Part shown: positions 17,093-24,765 of the stretch, in pieces
Position numbering within the stretch: position 1 is the stretch's first letter
Layout: every line of letters begins with the position of its first letter
From: SIG480 sp045595365
Lineage (GTDB): Bacteria > Bacillota > Clostridia > Oscillospirales > JAAYXM01
Direction of reading: 5' to 3'
Length of the DNA: 64,000 bases
Assembly (NCBI GenBank): GCA_045595365.1
Contig: JAZOAI010000038.1
Coordinates: forward strand, 42,056-106,055
The notes under the pieces: generated by a model
The model's database searches: none
What the model saw: only the letters and a program-made list of their open reading frames with translations
Told to the model about the DNA's origin: nothing
Position numbers and translations under genes: made by a program

Positions 17093-18970
17093 TCATATCC
17101 TTTCCGAGCGCTGCTTGATATACAAAAGAAGCGCTGCAATATCTGCGGGGCTGACCCCTGAAATTCTCGATGCCTGCCCGACAGACTTCGGGCGGATTGC
17201 CGTGAGCTTCTGACGTGCCTCGGTGCGAAGCCCGGAAAGCGACATATAGTCAATATCGTCAGGCAGAAGCTTTTCCTCAAGCTTTTTAAACTGCTCAATC
17301 TGCGATTTCTGTCGTTTTATGTATCCGTCATACTTAAGCGAGATTTCGACCGTCTCCGTGATATTCACGGGAAGCGGCTCTCTTTTTTCGTCAAACTCCT
17401 CAAGGCTTTTATAATCAAGCTGAGGGCGGCGGATTAAATCCGCAAGAGAGGCCCCCGTGACAAGAGGAGACGTTCCCCGAGCCTCTAAAAAGGCATTTAT
17501 TTTCTCCCCGGGCGGGATAACTGTTTTTTTAAGGCGGAAAAGCTCTTTCTCCGAAAGCGTCTGCTTCTTGAGCATCCGCTGATACTTCTCCTCGGAAACG
17601 AGCCCGAGCTCGTAGCCGCGCTGTGTAAGGCGAAGGTCTGCATTGTCCTGCCGGAGATACAGGCGATATTCCGAGCGCGAGGTCATCATACGGTACGGCT
17701 CGTTTGTCCCTTTTGTGACAAGGTCATCAATGAGCGTTCCGATATACGAATCCGAGCGGCTTAAGATAAACGGTTCTTTTCCCGAAAGCTCGTTTGCGGC
17801 GTTTATGCCCGCTATAAGACCCTGAACTGCCGCTTCCTCATATCCCGAAGAGCCGCAGAACTGACCGGCGCCGTAAAGCCCCGCAATGTTTTTTACCCGA
17901 AGTGTTGCCTCAAGAGCGAGAGGGTCGATGCAGTCATACTCAATAGCATATGCAAAGCGCATAATCTCGGCGTTCTCAAGCCCCGCTATGGAATGAACTA
18001 TCTGAAGCTGAATATCTTCCGGAAGAGAAGATGAGAGCCCCTGAATGTACATTTCGTCAGTTGAGAGCCCCATCGGCTCGATAAAGAGCTGGTGGCGGCG
18101 CTTATCAGCAAAGCGCATAACCTTGTCCTCAATTGACGGGCAGCATCTCGGGCCTACGCCCTCGATATTCCCGGAGAAGAGAGGGGAGCGATGAAGATTT
18201 TCGCGGATTATGCGATGCGTTTCTTCGTTGGTATATGTAAGGTGGCAGATTGCACAGTTTTCGATTTCTCTGTCAGTATCAAAAGAGAAGGGGGAAATGT
18301 CCTCATCTCCCGGCTGTGGCTCCATTTTTGAAAAATCAACAGAACGCGCGTTGATTCGCGGCGGGGTTCCTGTTTTAAATCGGCGAAGCGGAAGCCCGAT
18401 TGAAAGAAGGTTCTCTGTGAGCTTCGTTGCGGCAAACATACCGTCAGGCCCGCCCTCGCGCGAGGTTTCGCCGACGGTTGTCTTTCCGCCGAGGTATGTC
18501 CCCGTCGCAATTATGCAGGAGGACACGAGATATCTCCCGCCGGTCGCCGTAACAACGGCGCAGACGCGGCCGTCTTCGACTTCTACTTTTATTATCTCCG
18601 CCTGAAGAAGGTGCAGATTCTCACATTCCTCAAGCGCGCGCTTCATCCGCGCCTGATATGCGCGCCGGTCAGCCTGCGCGCGGAGAGAGTAGACCGCAGG
18701 GCCTTTCCCTCGGTTCAGCATACGGTATTGAATGCACGTATCATCCGCCGCTCTGCCCATTTCGCCGCCAAGCGCATCAAGCTCGCGGACAAGATGCCCC
18801 TTTGCAGTCCCGCCGATGGCGGGGTTACAGGGCATATTCCCGACAGAGTCAAGGTTTATCGCAAAGCAGATAACGCGCGCACCAAGGCGCGCCGCGGCAA
18901 GCGCTGCTTCGCAGCCCGCGTGGCCCGCGCCGATAACTGCTATATCATATTTTCCTGCAATATATTCCAT
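17093..18970 (-). CDS. mnmG: tRNA uridine-5-carboxymethylaminomethyl modification enzyme MnmG
   Basis: A 625-residue FAD enzyme (GidA) that works with the GTPase MnmE to add carboxymethylaminomethyl groups at U34 of certain tRNAs. The N terminus has the FAD motif YDIAVIGAGHAGCEAALAAA, then CNPAIGGTAKGHLVRE, GTYLGGKT, the family signature GPRCCPSIEDKVMRF, and a C-terminal helical domain that binds MnmE. Size and all blocks match the family. mnmE is not next to it and is not elsewhere in the window. It is followed by rsmG with overlapping stop and possible start codons. Confidence 0.97.
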   Translation of the reverse strand: MEYIAGKYDIAVIGAGHAGCEAALAAARLGARVICFAINLDSVGNMPCNPAIGGTAKGHLVRELDALGGEMGRAADDTCIQYRMLNRGKGPAVYSLRAQADRRAYQARMKRALEECENLHLLQAEIIKVEVEDGRVCAVVTATGGRYLVSSCIIATGTYLGGKTTVGETSREGGPDGMFAATKLTENLLSIGLPLRRFKTGTPPRINARSVDFSKMEPQPGDEDISPFSFDTDREIENCAICHLTYTNEETHRIIRENLHRSPLFSGNIEGVGPRCCPSIEDKVMRFADKRRHQLFIEPMGLSTDEMYIQGLSSSLPEDIQLQIVHSIAGLENAEIMRFAYAIEYDCIDPLALEATLRVKNIAGLYGAGQFCGSSGYEEAAVQGLIAGINAANELSGKEPFILSRSDSYIGTLIDDLVTKGTNEPYRMMTSRSEYRLYLRQDNADLRLTQRGYELGLVSEEKYQRMLKKQTLSEKELFRLKKTVIPPGEKINAFLEARGTSPLVTGASLADLIRRPQLDYKSLEEFDEKREPLPVNITETVEISLKYDGYIKRQKSQIEQFKKLEEKLLPDDIDYMSLSGLRTEARQKLTAIRPKSVGQASRISGVSPADIAALLLYIKQRSERI

Positions 18971-19013
18971 AAAGCTTCCCGTCTTTTTTATTTAGTGTAA
19001 TTATCAATTTAAT

Positions 19014-19042
19014 ATTATACTATAAAGAGCGGTTTTCCGCAA
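19014..19042 (-). promoter_or_regulatory. promoter of mnmG-rsmG
   Basis: On the - strand TATAAT (19014-19019) lies 17 bases after TTGCGG (19037-19042), about 44 bases before the mnmG start. The -35 matches in three of six bases. Confidence 0.5.
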
Positions 19043-19105
19043 CGGAAAATTAATTTTCTGTTCCCATAATTTTCACAAAACGACGCGGTTTTGTCACATT
19101 CTCCG

Positions 19106-19134
19106 TTGTAAAAATGCTTGTTGTATGGTATAAT
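19106..19134 (+). promoter_or_regulatory. promoter of metY
   Basis: TTGTAA (19106-19111), 17 bases, TATAAT (19129-19134) with an extended -10 TGG just before it. The leader to the metY start is about 110 bases and contains two short hairpins and a second TATGGTATAAT. Confidence 0.75.
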
Positions 19135-19192
19135 AACCTCACGGTGCTTCGCACCTTGCCTTTTGCCGAGGGCAAAAGAATTATGGTATAAT
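19124..19192 (+). repeat. 11-bp direct repeat flanking two small hairpins
   Basis: TATGGTATAAT occurs at 19124-19134 and again at 19182-19192. Between the copies are two hairpins with three-base loops: GGTGC-TTC-GCACC and CTTTTGCC-GAG-GGCAAAAG. The arrangement looks like a short hairpin insertion with duplication of the -10 region (inference). The second copy has no good -35 but could act as an extended -10 promoter. Confidence 0.65.
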
Positions 19193-19251
19193 GAGTTCAG
19201 GCAAAGCTTGAAATCAACTAATTATATTGATAAATAAGGAGATGTTTTTTT

Positions 19252-20520
19252 ATGAAAGCAGGAACAAAGTGTATTCAGAGCGGCTATTCTCCAAAAAACG
19301 GGGAAGCAAGGCAGCTCCCCATAATTCAGAGCACAACCTTCAAATACGAGACAAGCGACGAAATGGGAAAGCTTTTTGACCTTGAAGCCGAAGGCTATTT
19401 TTATACAAGACTCCAGAACCCGACAAACGACGCGGCGGCGGCAAAAATCTGCGACCTCGAAGGCGGCGTCGCAGCTATGCTCACCTCCTCCGGTCAGGCG
19501 GCAAACTTTTACGCCATCTTCAACATATGCGAAGCGGGCGACCACTTTATCGCATCCTCATCAATCTACGGCGGCACATACAACCTCTTCGGAGTAACCA
19601 TGAAGAAGATGGGCATCGAGTGTACCTTCGTTGACCAGACTCTCCCCGCAGAGGAGCTTGAAAAATACTTCAAACCCAACACGAAGGCGGTTTTCGGTGA
19701 GACTATCACCAACCCGACCGTCACCATTTTCGATTTTGAGAAGTTTGCAAAGCTTGCACATTCTCACGGTGTTCCGCTCATTATTGACAACACATTTGCA
19801 ACTCCCATCAACTGCCGTCCGTTTGAGTGGGGCGCAGATATCGTCACCCACTCCACTACAAAATATATCGACGGCCATGGCGTGAGCGTCGGCGGATGCA
19901 TTGTTGACAGCGGAAACTTTGACTGGTCAAAGCACGCCGACAAGTTCCCGGGGCTCACAACTCCGGATGACTCATACCACGGCATCACCTATACCGAGCG
20001 TTTCGGAAAGGGCGCATACATAACAAAGGCGACAGCCCAGCTCATGCGCGACTTCGGCGCTATCCAGTCGCCGCAGAACGCATTCTACGTCAACCTCGGT
20101 CTTGAAACTCTTCACCTTCGCATGCAGCGCCATTGTGAAAATGCGCTTGCAGTTGCAAAATTCCTCAAAAACCACGAGAAGATTGCCTGGGTTCACTATG
20201 CCGGCCTTGAGGGCGATGAATATTACGATATGGCGAAGAAATATATGCCGAACGGCACCTGCGGTGTTCTTGCGTTCGGTCTCCGCGGCGGAAGAGCAGA
20301 GTCCATCGCGTTTATGGACAAATTAAAGCTTGCATCAATCGCAACACACGTTGCCGATTCAAAAACCTGCCTTCTCCACCCCGCAAGCCACACTCACCGT
20401 CAGCTTACAGAAGCGCAGCTTGAAGAAGCAGGAGTTTCTCCCGACCTTATCCGCTTAAGTGTCGGAATTGAGGATGTAAACGACCTGATTGAGGACCTCC
20501 GCCAGGCACTTGAGGCATAA
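19252..20520 (+). CDS. metY: O-acetylhomoserine sulfhydrylase (PLP enzyme)
   Basis: A 422-residue Cys/Met-metabolism PLP enzyme that makes homocysteine from O-acetylhomoserine and sulfide. Its length is typical of O-acetylhomoserine sulfhydrylases rather than the shorter cystathionine enzymes. Motifs: YTRLQNPTND, the PLP stacking region SSGQAANFYA, LIIDNTFATP, and the Schiff-base lysine in THSTTKYIDGHG. The C-terminal substrate region has VADSKTCLLHPASHTHRQL. GGAG lies 10 bases upstream of the ATG. It has its own promoter, and no SAM riboswitch is visible in the short leader. Confidence 0.92.
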   Translation: MKAGTKCIQSGYSPKNGEARQLPIIQSTTFKYETSDEMGKLFDLEAEGYFYTRLQNPTNDAAAAKICDLEGGVAAMLTSSGQAANFYAIFNICEAGDHFIASSSIYGGTYNLFGVTMKKMGIECTFVDQTLPAEELEKYFKPNTKAVFGETITNPTVTIFDFEKFAKLAHSHGVPLIIDNTFATPINCRPFEWGADIVTHSTTKYIDGHGVSVGGCIVDSGNFDWSKHADKFPGLTTPDDSYHGITYTERFGKGAYITKATAQLMRDFGAIQSPQNAFYVNLGLETLHLRMQRHCENALAVAKFLKNHEKIAWVHYAGLEGDEYYDMAKKYMPNGTCGVLAFGLRGGRAESIAFMDKLKLASIATHVADSKTCLLHPASHTHRQLTEAQLEEAGVSPDLIRLSVGIEDVNDLIEDLRQALEA

Positions 20521-20697
20521 TTGATTGCCCTGCTCCTCAGTTTTATTTTCGACACTGAGGCGCGCTTTATCTTTAATAAGGAGATTGTCCCATACTTAAA
20601 GAAGGAACCATCAGGATAGACCGTGACATTAACATACATCTTGAAAATAAAACCATCTGCCGGCAGTTTTTCAGAAAACCTAAAAGGAGGAAAATCG

Positions 20698-22518
20698 ATG
20701 AAAAAACTTCTTGCTCTCACAATTTGCTTTATTATGATTTTTTCCCTTCTCCCCGCGCAGGCTTTTGCCGCAAGCTCCACACTCTCTCGCGAGAGCGAGC
20801 TTGCCGAGGATTTAAAAAAGCTCGGAATCTTCAAAGGTGTTTCCGAAACGGACTTTGCCCTTGACCGCGCACCGACCCGAACGGAAGCTCTTGTTATGCT
20901 AATCCGCGTTCTCGGAAAAGAAGCTGACGCGCTCAAAAAAGGCGGGCATCACCCCTTCCTTGATGTTCCTGCCTGGGCAGACAGCTATGTAGGATATGCC
21001 TACGAAAACAAGCTCACAAACGGCATCTCGGCGACAAAGTTCGGCGGAGGGGATGAAGCCTCGGCTTCTATGTTTTTAACCTTTGTTCTCCGCGCGCTCG
21101 GATACTCTGACACAAATGGGGACTTTACGTGGGATAATCCGTTTGCTCTTGCGCGGCAGACGGGGATAATGAAAGGAAACCCCGACGTTATCAAGTTCTT
21201 AAGAGGCGATGTTGTTCTTATTTCCTACGCAGCTCTTGAAGCTGAGATTAAAGGAACGGGAAAAACGCTTGCGGAAAAGCTGATTGAAGCAGGTGCCTTC
21301 ACGGCTGCAGCTTATGACACCTACTATAACGTTTCCGAATTTGAAAACGAGGGCGCGGCTGTAAGCTACAACTCCGAGGAAATATATACGCGCTGCTCGC
21401 CTGCTGTTTTCTTCATCGAAAACTACGACAGAAACGGGAGAGCAATTTCTACCGGAAGCGGCTTTTTCATCGGTTCCGACGGCACGGCGGTTACGAATTA
21501 TCACGTTATTGAGGGCGCCTCATCCGCACGGATTTACACAACAAAAAAGAGATGGTACGACATTGTAGGTGTTTATGATTACAGTGCCGAAGAGGACTGG
21601 GCCGTCATAAAGGTTGATATGTCTAACTCCCCATATCTCGAAATCTCAAAAGATGAAATCCGTGGCGGCGAGCAGGTTTTTGCAATCGGAAGCCCTCGCG
21701 GCTTTGACAACACCATATCCGAGGGGCTCATTTCAAACGCAGATCGTATTCTCGGAGGACAAAAGTTCATCCAGATAAGCGTTCCGATTTCTCACGGCTC
21801 CTCGGGCGGCGCACTTATAAACAAGAACGGAAAGGTCATCGGCATTACCTCAGGAGGTTATGATGATGCGCAGAACTTAAACCTTGCAATTCCTATTTCC
21901 ATTATAAACGGATATTCAAGAAAACGAGCAACCCCCCTTTCCGCAATAGGCGAATTTGACGATGAATTGGTTGTCGGCGAGATTGACATCTCCGGGCTCT
22001 CCGAAGAAGAAGCGGCATATAGGCTTCTCCTCTCCTGGATATATAACTATTCGAATGCAACAGTTGGGGGAAGCCCTGCATATATTGTGGAAATGGAAAG
22101 CGAAACCGCGTGGGATGCGGGAGTTGAATATGCTCTTTACTATGACGAGGAATATGATTGCATAACACTTATGTGTGTTTATGTCTATGCCGACGGAGAA
22201 GGCTTCTACACGACGATTGACATTGTTCCTGATGAGGAAGAAGTTTTTACCTCCTATTACTACTTTGAGGACATAAATCAGGGCGGATATTCTTCATGCG
22301 GCGTTTCTAATGCATATAAACGCGATTTTGCCTATAACTCCGTCTTTCCTTTCGACAAGACAGACGGAATGGATTATGAGTCCCGCTCTGCCCACATCGG
22401 AAATGCAAGCAATCTTTTCTATATGAGCCTTAAGTTTGCCGATACTCTTATGAAGGAAACTCTCTCAGGCTATGGGGTTTCGGGGATTGCCGACCTCGGT
22501 TTTGAACGATTTAAATAA
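20698..22518 (+). CDS. SLH-domain-linked trypsin-like serine protease
   Basis: A 606-residue exported protein. Residues 1-24 are a signal peptide ending AQAFA. Residues about 30-200 contain S-layer-homology-like repeats (APTRTEALVMLIRVLG and FLDVPAWADSYVGYAYE). Residues about 245-430 form an HtrA-like trypsin-fold protease: GSGFFIGSDGTAVTNYHVIEG with the histidine (about 268), EEDWAVIKVD with the aspartate (about 300) and ISHGSSGGALIN with the serine (about 368). No PDZ domain follows; the last 170 residues are acidic, tyrosine-rich and unassigned. I chose 20698 because GGAGG lies 7 bases before it and the signal peptide begins there. It probably acts on the cell surface, anchored by SLH repeats. 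Confidence 0.88.
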   Translation: MKKLLALTICFIMIFSLLPAQAFAASSTLSRESELAEDLKKLGIFKGVSETDFALDRAPTRTEALVMLIRVLGKEADALKKGGHHPFLDVPAWADSYVGYAYENKLTNGISATKFGGGDEASASMFLTFVLRALGYSDTNGDFTWDNPFALARQTGIMKGNPDVIKFLRGDVVLISYAALEAEIKGTGKTLAEKLIEAGAFTAAAYDTYYNVSEFENEGAAVSYNSEEIYTRCSPAVFFIENYDRNGRAISTGSGFFIGSDGTAVTNYHVIEGASSARIYTTKKRWYDIVGVYDYSAEEDWAVIKVDMSNSPYLEISKDEIRGGEQVFAIGSPRGFDNTISEGLISNADRILGGQKFIQISVPISHGSSGGALINKNGKVIGITSGGYDDAQNLNLAIPISIINGYSRKRATPLSAIGEFDDELVVGEIDISGLSEEEAAYRLLLSWIYNYSNATVGGSPAYIVEMESETAWDAGVEYALYYDEEYDCITLMCVYVYADGEGFYTTIDIVPDEEEVFTSYYYFEDINQGGYSSCGVSNAYKRDFAYNSVFPFDKTDGMDYESRSAHIGNASNLFYMSLKFADTLMKETLSGYGVSGIADLGFERFK

Positions 22519-22523
22519 CAAAT

Positions 22524-22560
22524 AAAAACTCCTCTCTTCATAATGAAGAGAGGAGTTTTT
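22524..22560. terminator. bidirectional terminator between protease and yhcH-like genes
   Basis: A perfect 17-bp stem (AAAAACTCCTCTCTTCA and its complement) around a TAA loop, with A and T tracts at the ends. It can stop the protease message and the converging YhcH-family message. Confidence 0.92.
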
Positions 22561-22572
22561 GTATGTAAGAGG

Positions 22573-23016
22573 TTAAATTCTGATTTTTATAACTGCCTTT
22601 GTGAGGTCTTTAGCCGTAATTGTGGGGGCGTGAGCATCACACGGGAAGTGGATTGCAAAATCGCCTGCGCGAAGAGTGAACTCGTTGCCGTCTGCCGCAA
22701 GGAGAACATAGTCATCCTGCTCATTGTATTCGGTTGTGGGGGTTGCAGCGGAAAGGTCTGCGTGTCCTTCAAGCTCCTCGCCCGCCAGAACAAGATGAAT
22801 GTCGATAAACTTTCTGTGAGCTTCGTAAACCGTTTCTTCTTCTCTTTCCTTGTCCTTATATTTGCCTGCGCCGCCCCAGACTGTTCTGACGCCGTCAACA
22901 GAGATGTCGACATCTTTAAAATTGATTCCGTCTTTGATGAGAGCATCAATTGCAAGGTCAAGGTTTTTGCTTATTCCCTTATAGTTTGCGATTGATTCGA
23001 GATTTCCAAATATCAT
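22573..23016 (-). CDS. YhcH/YjgK/YiaL family protein (cupin-like)
   Basis: A 147-residue protein of the YhcH/YjgK/YiaL (DUF386) family, small double-stranded beta-helix proteins found with sialic acid and beta-galactoside genes and including EbgC. Characteristic segments are the N-terminal MIFGNLES, KFIDIHLVLAGEE (metal-binding His region) and the C-terminal FAIHFPCDAHAPTI with two more histidines. The biochemical role in this family is poorly settled; a role in sugar or sialic acid anomer processing is suggested. No sialic acid operon is adjacent, though a DapA/NanA-type aldolase lies at 61915-62796. It has its own promoter. Confidence 0.88.
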   Translation of the reverse strand: MIFGNLESIANYKGISKNLDLAIDALIKDGINFKDVDISVDGVRTVWGGAGKYKDKEREEETVYEAHRKFIDIHLVLAGEELEGHADLSAATPTTEYNEQDDYVLLAADGNEFTLRAGDFAIHFPCDAHAPTITAKDLTKAVIKIRI

Positions 23017-23050
23017 ATTATACTACATCCTTTCATTTTGCATTACTTTT

Positions 23051-23078
23051 ATGATACTCTTTTTTCCCTCTTTGTCAA
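23051..23078 (-). promoter_or_regulatory. promoter of yhcH-like gene
   Basis: On the - strand TTGACA (23073-23078) and TATCAT (23051-23056) are spaced by 16 bases, about 35 bases upstream of the start codon. Confidence 0.6.
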
Positions 23079-23118
23079 TATGTTTTCTTGAAAAATTCTT
23101 GTCTGTTTCTTATAACTA

Positions 23119-23148
23119 TTGACTTTTTGTAAAATACCGTGATATAAT
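23119..23148 (+). promoter_or_regulatory. promoter of the SCIFF locus
   Basis: TTGACT (23119-23124), 18 bases, TATAAT (23143-23148), 39 bases before the SCIFF start codon. GGAGG is present in the leader. Confidence 0.8.
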
Positions 23149-23187
23149 ATCCTAAAATGATATTATGACTTTATGGAGGCTTTTAAA

Positions 23188-23340
23188 ATGAATCATATCA
23201 AGACTTTAAAAACACGCGACCTCTGCAAGAGCGCAATTAACGGCGGTTGCGGCGAGTGCCAGACATCCTGCCAGTCTGCTTGCAAGACAAGCTGCGGAAT
23301 TGCAAACCAGAAGTGCGAAAACGCAAACGCAAAGAAGTAA
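23188..23340 (+). CDS. SCIFF ranthipeptide precursor
   Basis: A 50-residue peptide of the SCIFF family (six cysteines in forty-five residues), the most widespread ranthipeptide precursor of Clostridia. The leader MNHIKTLKTRDL and the core CGECQTSCQSACKTSCG match the family closely, and the radical SAM maturase follows 60 bases later. The core has the six family cysteines (21, 24, 28, 32, 36, 43); a seventh, Cys13, lies in the leader part, which is unusual. GGAGG 8 bases upstream supports the start. The maturase installs thioether bridges between cysteines and other residues. The mature product and its role, possibly signalling, are not fully known. Confidence 0.95.
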   Translation: MNHIKTLKTRDLCKSAINGGCGECQTSCQSACKTSCGIANQKCENANAKK

Positions 23341-23354
23341 ATTCCAAGAGACAC

Positions 23355-23383
23355 AAAATGCCGCCTGAGGGCGGCATTTTTTT
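23355..23383 (+). terminator. attenuating terminator between SCIFF peptide and maturase
   Basis: AAAATGCCGCC pairs with GGCGGCATTTT around a four-base loop, ending in seven T. Read-through would give a large excess of peptide over enzyme message. Confidence 0.88.
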
Positions 23384-23400
23384 AAAGGAGACCGGGTTTT

Positions 23401-24765
23401 ATGATACATATGTATAAGCAGGGCGGGCTGAACATCGTTATTGATGTTTTTTCGGGAAGCGTTCACGCGGTTGATGACATCGCCTACGACATAATCGCAG
23501 ACTTTGAAGAAAAAAGCCGCGGGGAAATAATAGCTTCGCTTTCAGAAAAATATAGCGCCGCAGATATTGAGGAGTGCTACGACCAGGTTGCGGAGCTTCG
23601 CGACATGGGAAAGCTTTTTGCGAAAGACTCCTTCAAGGAGCGCGCGGGAGAGCTTAAGGAAAGAACCTCCGGCGTTGTCAAGGCGCTTTGCCTTCACGTT
23701 GCCCACACCTGCAACTTAAACTGCTCTTATTGCTTTGCAAGCCAGGGGAAGTACTCGGGCGAGCGCGCTGTTATGAGCTTTGAGACGGGAAAGCAGGCTT
23801 TTGATTTTCTCATAGCAAATTCTGGAACGCGCCGCAATTTGGAGGTTGACTTTTTCGGTGGCGAACCGCTTATGAATTTTGACGTTGTGAAAAAGCTTGT
23901 TGCATATGCGCGCTCAATTGAGAAGGACGCGGGCAAGAACTTCCGCTTCACTCTTACCACAAACGGAATGCTCATTGATGACGACGTTATTGACTTTGCA
24001 AACCGCGAGATGTCAAACGTTGTCTTAAGCCTTGATGGCCGCCGCGAGATACACGACCGCTATCGCGTCGATTATTCCGGGCGCGGAAGCTTTGATGTAA
24101 TCGTTCCGAAGTTTCAGAAGCTTGTTGAGGCGCGAGGCGGGAAGAACTACTATATGCGAGGCACGTTTACCCACAGAAACCCGGACTTTTTAGAGGATAT
24201 AAAGACAATGCTTGATCTCGGGTTTAATGAGCTGAGTATGGAGCCTGTTGTCTCTTCTCCCGGCGATGCGGCGGCACTCACAGATGAGGACCTCGAAATC
24301 GTAAAGGAGCAGTATGAAAAGCTTGCCTTCCTTATGCTCGAGAGAGAAAGAGAAGGAAAGCCCTTTACCTTCTACCACTATATGATTGACCTCACCGACG
24401 GGCCGTGTGTATACAAGAGAATCTCCGGCTGCGGCTCGGGAACTGAATATATGGCGGTCACTCCCTGGGGTGACCTCTACCCCTGCCACCAGTTTGTAGG
24501 CGATGAAAAATTCTGCCTCGGAAACATCTGGGACGGGGTGACAAACACTGCTGTGCAGGATGAATTTCGCGCCTGCAACGTATATGCACACCCCGACTGC
24601 GAGAATTGCTGGGCAAAGCTTTATTGTTCCGGCGGCTGTGCAGCTAATGCATATCACGCAACAGGCAGCGTTACGGGGATTTACAAAAGCGGCTGTGAGC
24701 TTTTCCGCAAGAGAATGGAATGCGCTATTTTCCTCGAGGTTGCCCGCGCGCTCGGTGAAGAATAA
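23401..24765 (+). CDS. thioether cross-link-forming SCIFF peptide maturase (radical SAM/SPASM)
   Basis: A 454-residue radical SAM enzyme that builds thioether links in the SCIFF precursor. Residues about 1-85 form the peptide-recognition (RRE-like) domain starting MIHMYKQGGLNIVIDVFSGS. The radical SAM cluster is CNLNCSYC (Cys 104, 108, 111). A C-terminal SPASM domain with auxiliary clusters spans about 345-440: CGSGTEYMAVTPWGDLYPC, CENCWAKLYCSGGC and a later Cys. Length and motif order match the characterised relatives Tte1186 and CteB. The start at 23401 agrees with the usual MIH(R/M)YK N terminus. Its stop overlaps the start of the next gene (TAATG). Confidence 0.95.
   Translation: MIHMYKQGGLNIVIDVFSGSVHAVDDIAYDIIADFEEKSRGEIIASLSEKYSAADIEECYDQVAELRDMGKLFAKDSFKERAGELKERTSGVVKALCLHVAHTCNLNCSYCFASQGKYSGERAVMSFETGKQAFDFLIANSGTRRNLEVDFFGGEPLMNFDVVKKLVAYARSIEKDAGKNFRFTLTTNGMLIDDDVIDFANREMSNVVLSLDGRREIHDRYRVDYSGRGSFDVIVPKFQKLVEARGGKNYYMRGTFTHRNPDFLEDIKTMLDLGFNELSMEPVVSSPGDAAALTDEDLEIVKEQYEKLAFLMLEREREGKPFTFYHYMIDLTDGPCVYKRISGCGSGTEYMAVTPWGDLYPCHQFVGDEKFCLGNIWDGVTNTAVQDEFRACNVYAHPDCENCWAKLYCSGGCAANAYHATGSVTGIYKSGCELFRKRMECAIFLEVARALGEE

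Noticed and set aside
19135..19251. SAM riboswitch in the metY leader
   Set aside because: The leader is about 110 bases with two tiny hairpins and no SAM-I core elements or terminator.
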